A DNA stretch of 64,000 nt from Humulus lupulus (lineage: Eukaryota > Streptophyta > Magnoliopsida > Rosales > Cannabaceae): positions 40,543,578 to 40,607,577 of the forward strand of contig NC_084793.1 of the NCBI RefSeq assembly GCF_963169125.1. Reading direction: 5' to 3'. Positions 55,930-64,000 of this stretch are shown piece after piece. The translations under genes were made by a program, and so were the position numbers. The notes beneath the pieces were generated by a model. The model had not been told where the DNA came from. It did not search any database and saw only the letters and a list, made by a program, of their open reading frames with translations. Position 1 is the stretch's first letter; each line of letters opens with the position of its first letter.

Positions 55930-58900
55930 CTGTGGCACCTCTTTCACCAGCTGGCCTTGCCTCTATCACTGGAGCAGGCTCCACCACCATCTGTCCGGCA
56001 GCCTCTGCCACAACAACAGAGGACACCTACCCTGCGATATCACCTTCTTCAACAGGCTCCCCACTTGCAGTGTAAATTGAGCCCAAGGTGTCTCCCTACA
56101 ACTTCAATTTTTCATGACGTTGTGCTGGGTAGGTGATTTGTAGATCCCTGAGTTCATTGAGGTACTGATCGACATTATATTCCCCAACTTTCACATCGAT
56201 GCTTTTACAGTACATCTCAAGTTTAGCCCATTTCTCCTCTGGAGTCTGCTTCTTGTTACGCAGTGCAAGATCTAGGTATTTTGCAGTGTCCACCTCGGCA
56301 ATCCTCACGAACTTATGTTCGGTAATCTCACGATCTCGGATGCGCTGCCTCGTGGCTTCTATTGCCGCCTCTTCTGCCTTCTGCAATACAAAACCATCAC
56401 CTAATCAAAACATGCAACATAACACTCAACCATAATATAATCATACCAATATATAAAGCACATACCTCAGCCATTTCCTTTAATTGTCCCTCAATTATAG
56501 TGATGGCTTCCTCTTTCTCCTTCAACTTATCTTTTAAATGGAGTTCTACCTCCAGCTTCTGCTTCCGCGCATCTACAAGGTTCATTTCCAACCCCCCCCC
56601 CCCCCCCCCCCACTTTCTACTACAGCTCTTTCTTCTCCTTCTTTAATATTTCTTTATCTATCGGCAAGGACACTACATCTTCCTGCAAATCATTTATCAT
56701 GTTATCTAGCTTTTCCATTCGGGCTTCGTGCTGCGCGCAGAACTGGCTCTTTTCCATCCATTTATTAGTCATCACCACTAGGTCAACTTTCAGTTTGTCA
56801 CGCTCCAGCTCTATCCAAACAGAACCTACTATCTTCTCCTCTGTGGCCACCACTTTCTCTTTTACCTCTGCTAGCTGCGCTTCTAAATTTTTTATGGCCT
56901 CCACGAGCACATCACGGTTCGCTTCGGCCATCCTTCTCCATGCTCGCTCCTCCTCAAGCATGGTCGCTTGCTCAGCCATCTTAGCGCTGTTCTGAACAGC
57001 CGCTGCATATTCCCTTCTAGCAGCAGATGCGCACACATAGTTATGCAAAACATTCACTACACCTGTTACACATCAAACAGTATAGACACCACAATACTCA
57101 CTCTACGACAAACATGGTACTCATGCTCATATTACACAAACTTACCATCCATATGTGGTCAGACACTTGTTGAAGCAAGTCACCTTGACCACTCAAAGAC
57201 CCAACATGTTCAGTAGGAAGATGTGGTCTACTAATGCGCAACATCTCCTCCATCACCCCTGTTGGTACAGAGGACACATATTCTGGAAAACCCCCTACTC
57301 TATCATTTGCTTCTCTCCCTGCTAGCACAGTAATAGAAGCAACAGGGGCAACTGGTTCCCCGCCTTTCGCTAGCGATGACACCATAATGCTATCAGAGGT
57401 CAAAGCAGTTGTTCCTATTCCAGAAAGATGTGGCATGGGGGGACGAACAAGCAGCCCTTCTCCAATATCGTCACCCAAGTCACTTGGCAAATACACTGGC
57501 GTATGTACTGCAGAAGACATCAGTTGCTCTAGAAAGGCACTGGGCGACTAAAAATTACTTGTACCCTCCGGGGATACAATGATGACCTCCCACAAAGGAG
57601 TCGTAGAAGCTGCAGGAGATGTCACACGAACATCAGCACCCAAGTTATGGCCAGCTGCAGCCTCGGTAGCTCCTGATTTTTGACATACAGGGAGAGCCTC
57701 CAAAGTAATGACTTGGCCCGCATCAACTGGTTGAGGAGGACTGCTCATAGACCCAGAGCCACCCCCGAAAGCATCCTCTAAAAGATGATTCTTATGGGAG
57801 GCAAAAGAAGGACATCTCCCCTCTGATCCTTGCCTATGGCCAATATCAAACCCCCCAGCCAAGGCAAAGGCAGAGGACAACGCCTCTGCTGATCTTGCAC
57901 AGGTGCAAGGAGATCTCGCCTCCACTGGCAAGTCACCATGCACCCCAGTAATAGTCACTGCCTCTGACAGCTTGACCATTATAGAAGGCAGAGCCGCAGG
58001 GGGCACAATGCTTTTCGGGCCATCCCTCATGGAGGACCCCGGTGCAGAAGAAAAAGAGGATGACGGAGGTAGATAATCGACGGGGGCAGGCCCTGGAGGC
58101 ATCTTGGGTAAGGTCAGAGCTTGCCCAAGTGGTAACTTCCCTGGCGTAAGCTTGGGGATTGTCAGAGAAGAGCCTCTAACGGTAGAAGCAGACCCTCTTG
58201 AAATCTAAAGCTTGGACGAAATGCATTTTCCGTCGTCCGAATCTTCATCAGAAGATTCCTCTCGGGACTTCCTCTTTCCTAGGGTATCCTTTGGCAGAGG
58301 CACCTGTTGGAGAGGTTGGACTTGCAGAGCAGCAGAAGGTGTGGAAGACTGCCCGTGTATACGAGAAGACATGTGAGCCAAAGCATATTTGTTAGGGGAC
58401 GACTCTGCGGCAGGAGCTATTAGATCCATCTCTCTTCTTGCTCTCAGGGATCCCTTGTCGCTTGGCATATGCAGCAAAGGTCTCGGAGCATGCCCTCTCA
58501 TACTTAGTCTTCGATAATGACAAAATCGAAGAAGTAGGGGGAGATCTTTTTAAGAACACTCCCAGCTGGTTCGCACACGTAGTTGTGATCTTGGCAAGGG
58601 ACATGTCACCCTTCAGCATTCTGACTCGCATAGCACCAAGATCAGTTCGATCCATAAAGCAGAGCCAAGTCATTATTTGCATACAGTAGGGGTTCATTAC
58701 CCCTCTAATGCTGATGGCATTTTCCTTGGACTCATGAAGGAGCCCTTTCTCTGTCAGCAGACTTTGTCTCTCAGAACTCATGCTGACCTGAGGCCACGTG
58801 AAATCTGGAACATAAAATAAAATGGTAATGCATAGGACCATATTAATGGACAATCATTTAAATGCAATATGCTTACACGAAATAAGAGAAAGAACAAAGT

Positions 58901-59470
58901 AAAGACATAACTCACCTTTAATGAAAACCCTGGCCAAGGGAAAATTTTCTTGAGGAAAAAATTCAAGGTACCACGCACCTCCAATTGCAAAGAAATATTT
59001 GTCTCAATTCCTATGGGGCTGTCAAAATTAGTGAAGATTGTTCGGTCTTTTTGGGGGGAAAGAGAGAAGGTCTTCCAGGGCTTGCCTTCTATCTCTTTGT
59101 TTGTCGACTTAGTAAATCATGCATAGATGTCATTCGACTAAATGTCAACATTCCTGAGAGCTCCAATCATCTGAGCCCCAACTATGGATTGAATGGCATT
59201 CGAGAGAAATTGAGAAATGTGAGCTCCAGAATTTGAAATTATCTACACTAGCAGAGTAGGAAGAGGAAATCGGAGCCATTCTATCTGCCTCAAACTCATG
59301 ACAATCTCGCTGGGCTTGACCGCATCCTTAAATCGCCATTCTCTTAGCTCAAAATCCGTGAGCATTCGAACTATGACATTGTCTGGAATGTCAAACAATT
59401 TGTGTATGCGATCGTATGCAGCTTTGTATTCTTCGCGGTCCACAGGATCGGGAGATGAACGTGAAGACAT
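55930..59470 (-). pseudogene. multi-exon antisense gene (aORF) of element I
   Basis: Runs on the minus strand between pol and the 3' LTR. The first block, MSSRSSPDPVDREEYKAAYD (59470), continues to IEWLRFPLPTLLV. A further block near 58980-58925 reads WYLEFFPQENFPLARVFIK, ending at donor GTGAGTTATG. The acceptor TTATGTTCCAG near 58806 opens the next exon (DFTWPQVSMSSERQ...). An acidic linker with KRKSREESSDEDSDDG and a long Ser/Pro-rich region (58205-57150) follow. The coiled-coil exons are 57057-56620, 56591-56465 and 56386-56096. TAGs at 58205 and 57548 and a 20-nt C run (56592-56611) disrupt it. The layout matches the antisense gene of element C although sequence similarity is weak. Function unknown. 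Confidence 0.68.
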
Positions 59471-59814
59471 GGTTAGCAGAATTGGGAGATTGGCTATGGG
59501 AATGGAAGAACGACCGATCTTAGGATTTTTTCTATCTGAGTTCTTCTCCGAAAAGCTATAATGAAGTTTGAAAATTTTGAAATGAAGTTATTTGAACTGG
59601 ACCAACAAAATGGGAAAAAAAATGCCTTAATCAAGTGCAATACTCGGTCATTGTGCTTGCATTGAATTCTGAATGATGCATGTCAGGGGTCTATGTGATC
59701 GTGCGCCTGCGGCGCGCCTCAATTAACGGGAAGTGACGACTTTGGGCAAAATTTTTGGCGTTGAAGAGTCAGTGCAAGGTTCGAGTGAATAGGCGTGCAT
59801 CGCCCGTTTGAAGC

Positions 59815-59831
59815 GTGGGCCGGGGGGCATC
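59815..59831 (+). promoter_or_regulatory. polypurine tract of element I
   Basis: GTGGGCCGGGGGGCATC directly precedes the 3' LTR start at 59832, with a G-rich core. Confidence 0.65.
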
Positions 59832-60257
59832 TGTTGGACCCAAAGTGTTCGACCCAAAATGCTTTTCCGTTTTAAGTAAATTAAAACAGGTCGTTTTGGC
59901 CCTGCAGAGGCTCCGAAGTCAGAAGCCATGGGTCAGAGGCGATCTGCACCTCTGACCTTTGTACATTTAATTGATCCAAATGCATTTTGGAGGGAAATTC
60001 AGTTATTCTACCCAGCAATCAGGGAGTCAGCTTAACCAACTAACCACCTCACATTTTTGTTCTATAAATACTAAAATCTTATTCAAATGAAGGGATGGAA
60101 AAAAAATCTGACTTTAGCATCAAAGTGTCTTTCTTGCAGGTACCCTCGACGGTTCGACCATCGACAAAGTCATCTTCATCATTGGAGAAGGTCCGAAGAA
60201 TTAGAATTAGTTGGCAAGTAGCTCCAAATATAGAAAGGCAAAGTTGTTGCATCTACA
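59832..60257 (+). repeat. 3' LTR of element I
   Basis: TGTTGGACCC...GCATCTACA with TATAAATA at 60063-60070, followed by the CTTAC duplication (60258-60262). About 30 differences from the 5' LTR by eye, including small indels. Confidence 0.92.
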
Positions 60258-60262
60258 CTTAC

Positions 60263-61131
60263 CTTCTTTCCCAAATTAGTAACTCACCTTTTAATTAATG
60301 AGGGGAAATATTTTGATTTTAATTGCATTTATTTTTATTGGGTCTTTTCACATTCCACTTTTTTTTTTTTTTTTCACATTTCTCTCTAAAACAAGAGAAT
60401 TACTAAGGGGCACTACTGGTGCCCAACACCACAAGTAGGTGACATATCGCTATTGGTGCAATCCAATATCGGATTCAATTTATTTGAATTTAATAAGTAT
60501 TATGGGGTATCGCTACCCAATTATAGGGTGCCATCTCATGTGGTGTTGGACACCTTAAGGTGCCAAATAGATCACTCCAAAAACAAAGGTTGTCCACTTT
60601 CTTTTATTGTTTGTTTATTTTATTACAACGGTGATTTTTTTTGTCTTAATGCTAAACTATTTATATATGTTGTCTTTGATATTATATGTTTATTTGCTAA
60701 TACGATGGTCGGTTTTATATACTTGATTGGTTATTTATTTTCGATATGGTTTGTTAATTTGTTGGAGGTGTATTTTTTTAAATGGTATATGCGTTTTTAA
60801 GTTGTTTTCAACATCATTGACTTTAACATTTTTGTTTATGTTTATCAATTGTTAGCGTTGAATGTTTATTGTTATTTTTTTATAAACAAGTTTTGAACTT
60901 ATATTTCAAGTCGAGGATATATACTATTACTGATGTCCAAATCAAAATATTAGCGTTGGGTATTTTATTGATATCTAGTCTTTTATTGATAAACAACCAA
61001 ACCATGAAGACAAGTGGTTTTTGATAGGTGGGATGAGGATTATGTTTGGATTAGGTTTATATAATAATCTTTTCAAATACCATTACAGTAAATATAAATA
61101 GCCATATTTTTTGTCTCCCATTGTTATAAAA
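60263..61131. other. AT-rich sequence between elements I and K
   Basis: No gene recognised. The frame at 60453-60800 is Phe/Tyr-rich, low complexity and partly overlaps a MITE-like inverted repeat. A T homopolymer lies at 60360-60374. Confidence 0.45.
60408..60565. mobile_element. small MITE-like inverted repeat (about 158 bp)
   Basis: The left end GGGCACTACTGGTGCCCAAC and the reverse complement of the right end (TGGCACCTTAAGGTGTCCAA) continue alike into ACACCACA, giving about 34-bp imperfect terminal inverted repeats. No coding capacity and no certain target duplication. Confidence 0.4.
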
Positions 61132-62316
61132 TGTAAAATCCTAAGATTGACTAACTTATTAAGCCATTATATTTTTCCAATTCAATATTTTTTTATTAGT
61201 CTTGATTTTTGAAATTCCATTTTTAGTAATTTCTAAATTAATTAAACCATGTGAATTAATTAAAGTGCGGAATGGTAATTAAATATTTAAACAGATGTCC
61301 GTTCTGTCGGGACAGAATCCACACTTGTTACGACAGAAGATGAACACAATAAAAAGACAGTGCAATAAACAATTAAAAACACAACAGATTTTTACAAGGT
61401 TCAGAAATCCTTTCGGATAACCTACTTCTTGGGGCCACGCCCAGAGAATAAAATTAATTAATAAAGAATCACAAGTACAAAATATTGGCTTATACAAAAC
61501 AAGACTCTCTCTTGAGATTTGCCGCAACTTTGTTGTACTTCTCTTCACCAATCTGATTGTGATTGAAACGCATAACCACTTGAACTTCCTTCAATGGCCA
61601 GCGAGTGCTTGCATCCTCTCGACCAAGGCTTGTAAAAGTCCTCTCCCGAAGATTATAAAGTTGTGTTCAAATTACAAAGTGTATTCACTCATGAATGTGG
61701 TATAAACTCAACACAAATACTAAACTCTCATTTTTTTCACAAGATCACATGAATACTATGATCTTGAATACAAAGAAGGAACTCTCACAAATATTACAAT
61801 ACATTCACAAATTATGCATCTAAGAGTTCACTTTTTCTTAAGGCCTTAGAGACCTATTTACAGAGTCCATTTCGTGCTCATAAAGGCTGACAGTGAATCT
61901 CCTAATAAAGGCAAGAATATTTGATGATATTCTTGATTGATGAAGAATTGCCTTTTTTAGAAGATGATGATCTGACATATACGATTTTGATGGAGACAGC
62001 TAATACCTGTGTCTGATCAAAATTCTCAAGATAGAAATAATAATTTATGACACCAAAGATTCAGTTTCCTGAATTTTATAATCTTGAGTTGCACGAAAAT
62101 ATGCAGTCAAATATTCCAGAAATGACTTTGAGTAAGTACTGAATATTTGCAAGATATAACTTCCCTTTATAATCAAATTGTGATAATATAAAGCTAAATA
62201 ATATGAAAATCACAAGAAAGGAAAAGTGAATTTCGAAAATCACAATAAAGGGAAACAAAAATTGATCTTTTAATTAAAAAGATATTTCTATAAAATATGC
62301 CAATTTTAGGATTTAC
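61132..62316 (-). repeat. 3' LTR of element K
   Basis: Plus-strand ends are TGTAAAATCCTAAG (61132) and TTTTAGGATTTACA (62316), a good terminal inverted repeat with TG/CA. The purine tract lies just outside at 62317-62332. No second LTR in the window. Confidence 0.7.
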
Positions 62317-62639
62317 AATCTCCCATTTTGGGAATTTTATAGACAAAGCATATCTATTTTTAAAAGATCCCTGAAAAGCACAAGTGAGTGCTTAAATTCA
62401 CAAGAGTCACAAAATGAGTCCCCCTGCCAAAAATAACCAAAGCACAAGACAAAAACAGTTAACAAAAATAATGAACAACTGCACGTCAACCAACATAATC
62501 AAAGTACCAAAAATAGAGTTACTCTCTCTCCCCCTCATTGTCTAAGAAAATGACAAAGAACAAAGGAAACTAAACCGAAAGAAAGACACATCTAGTGTTC
62601 TTTTACATTAATCAAAAGCAAATAAAAATAGATAGAAAG

Positions 62640-64000
62640 GAACGGTAACCTTCATGAAGCAAGAGTGGTGGATGCATTGATAATGGCCAACGAAGTAAGA
62701 ATTTGGCGCTGAGTATCCTCCACGTGAGTGAACCGCTCGGAGAGACTTGCAATTCCTGTTTGGACAAAAGCGAGAGCAGTCGGAACAACAAGAGTGTTAG
62801 ATGCGACATTGCCAGACCTAGAACCAGCCAGATTAATGCCTTTGACCTTTCGAGCTGTGGACGGAGCATGGTCATCTTTGACAGTGTAGGTAGGACCAAC
62901 CAAAGGAGAAGTCAAGGTCTCATGGGACTTCTTCAAAAGACGCTGAGAGTCCAAAAGTTTGTAAATGACTTGCGGAAACATCAAGTGTTGAACCCTTGCC
63001 TTTGGCACCACTCAAGGACATGATTTGATAAAAAATAACAGCAGCAAGCTCGATGGTCACACCAGTCCCAATTTTAAACAATAGAAAAGCCATATCTTGA
63101 GTGATGGTCGAGGAATGAGTGGTAGGCATCCAGTTAAAAATTGCAAATTTGAAAAGTGCACCATAATATTGAGTAAGATCCGAGACTCGTAGAGAGGCGC
63201 TTGGTTCCCACAACATAGCTTGACCAACCAATTCAGACAAGACTTAATCCTTTGCAAACTCAATAGAATCATCAATCTCAATAGGAACGAGATTGAGGGC
63301 TTTAGCAATTTCAGTAGGACTAAACTTATACCAATGATCCCTAACATACACTTTATGAAACATAAAAGAAGTCCGATCTACCAATTTATCATTCAAATTG
63401 GCATAAAATTCCTTAACTACCCGAGGCACAAACCCATCAAAGCCAGACAAAGATCGTAACCAACCTCTTTCCTCTAAAGTAAGTAAGACCCCAAAAACAC
63501 GATGAGGAGCAAAAAGGAAATTACGCTCACTAATAAAGTGACGATGCTCATAAAGTTGCATATTTTTCTCATTATCATTGAAACAAAAAGTAAGAGAATG
63601 AGCTTTGAAAGAAGCTGAGGTATGGACAGGGGCACCTTTTTGTTTAGTGAGTTTGGAAGACAATTCGGGAAATGCCAATGGTGATGTGCCCTTTGGGTCA
63701 GATGCAATAGGAGTGGTTTCAGATGGGTCTTCTTCAGATTCAGTCTCCTCATCCAAATCTTCAAGAGGAACTTCAGGAATTGGCTCGGTCAAGGAAGGGT
63801 CCAACTCGGGCAGTGAGTCTTCCGTTTCAGGAGAAACATCCTCCAATGAGGTGCAAGGAGGTGGGTTGATTTTTTCCTTCAATTTGAATCTGGATAAAGG
63901 AGATGAATTAGAGATGGAGCTGGTACCTTTTGTTGGAGCCACTTTGGCCTTCTTGGTTCTCTTTGTTCCAGCGGCTTTGGATTTGAGTTCGCCCTTTGCC
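62640..64000 (-). pseudogene. ORF upstream of LTR K with 'putative plant transposon protein' domain
   Basis: The frame is open from the right edge (GKGELKSKAAGTKRTKKAKV), so the true start lies outside the window. An acidic, Pro/Ser-rich N-terminal region is followed by ERGWLRSLSGFDGFVPRVVK, then EFYANLNDKLVDRTSFMFHK and VYVRDHWYKFSPTEIAKALN. This is the conserved core of the plant domain annotated as putative plant transposon protein (Transposase_32). TAA at 63241-63243 interrupts it. The same frame resumes (VLSELVGQAMLWEPSASLRV), and a frameshift near 62930 leads to a Ser/Thr-rich tail ending INASTTLAS. In its position it is an env-like or accessory ORF, role unknown. Confidence 0.65.

Larger units (their letters stand above)
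47991..60257 (+). mobile_element. complete Tat-like Ty3/gypsy element I (12.3 kb)
   Basis: LTRs of about 425 bp (47991-48414, 59832-60257) are flanked by CTTAC duplications. The order on the plus strand is PBS, gag, PR, RT, RH, aRH, INT, long 3' region, antisense gene on the minus strand, polypurine tract. The LTRs differ at about 30 sites, so it is older than element C. Point stops (mainly TAG) and a few frameshifts inactivate it. Confidence 0.93.
61132..64000 (-). mobile_element. LTR retrotransposon K, 3' end (copia, SIRE-like by structure)
   Basis: On the minus strand an ORF (64000-62640) is followed by a purine-rich tract (AAAATGGGAGAT) and a 1185-bp LTR. A long LTR and an extra ORF upstream of it suggest a SIRE/Maximus-like copia element. 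No pol lies in the window, so the superfamily is an inference. Confidence 0.55.

Noticed and set aside
60453..60800. ORF of 115 codons with hydrophobic stretches
   Set aside because: Starts inside a MITE-like inverted repeat and continues in AT-rich DNA; no recognisable family.
1..64000. tRNA, rRNA and conserved host protein genes
   Set aside because: I looked for cloverleaf-like or conserved gene signals and saw none that I could support by eye.

Overview
This window is nuclear DNA of a flowering plant, probably a eudicot. It is a repeat-rich, gene-poor block, and I find no convincing single-copy host gene. The evidence is plant LTR-retrotransposon pol proteins with dual RNase H, Ty1/copia pol proteins, a chromovirus 3' end, MuDR-type transposases linked to ULP1/DUF1985 genes, GT-AG introns and TATAAATA promoters. 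Nearly every long open frame belongs to a transposable element, and most are damaged by point stops or frameshifts.

Layout: (A) 1-6377, minus strand: gag, protease and reverse transcriptase of a Tat-like Ty3/gypsy element. Its PBS abuts a 2.4-kb LTR-like block (3953-6377) that is a giant imperfect palindrome with outward-facing TATA boxes. (B) A plus-strand Ty1/copia element that survives as 6378-6444 plus 20321-21502. Both Tat elements interrupted its RT gene, 67 bp apart. (C) 6445-20320: a complete minus-strand Tat-like element with 0.93-kb LTRs and GCTGT target duplications. It carries gag, PR, RT, RH, aRH and INT, a 57-bp hairpin tandem array, and a multi-exon gene on the opposite strand with its own TATA box. 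(D) 21503-25900: AT-rich sequence with CACTA-like ends. (E) About 25.9-33.0 kb: a MuDR-like element with a transposase and a convergent ULP1-protease gene, dense in the word CTCGAT. A chromovirus-type solo LTR is inserted in it. (F) 33645-37560: a truncated minus-strand Ty1/copia element. (G) 37565-40735: the 3' end and 2.25-kb LTR of a plus-strand chromovirus. (H) About 40.8-47.7 kb: a second MuDR-like element with a transposase and a convergent DUF1985 gene, rich in GGTAACC/AACCAGTTACC words. (I) 47991-60257: a complete plus-strand Tat-like element with CTTAC target duplications and a multi-exon antisense gene. (J) 60263-61131: AT-rich DNA with a small MITE-like repeat. (K) 61132-64000: the 3' LTR and last ORF of a minus-strand copia-like element.

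Two themes recur. Tat-like elements C and I each carry an intron-containing antisense gene between pol and the 3' LTR, so each encodes proteins from both strands. The two MuDR-like elements each pair a transposase with a tail-to-tail ULP1/DUF1985 gene, and each is saturated by its own short word in non-coding parts. The second arrangement resembles the sequence-specific anti-silencing system of Arabidopsis VANDAL elements and is my best candidate for an interesting undescribed system. In the Tat elements, premature stops are overwhelmingly TAG, which is compatible with deamination of methylated CAG (CHG) sites.
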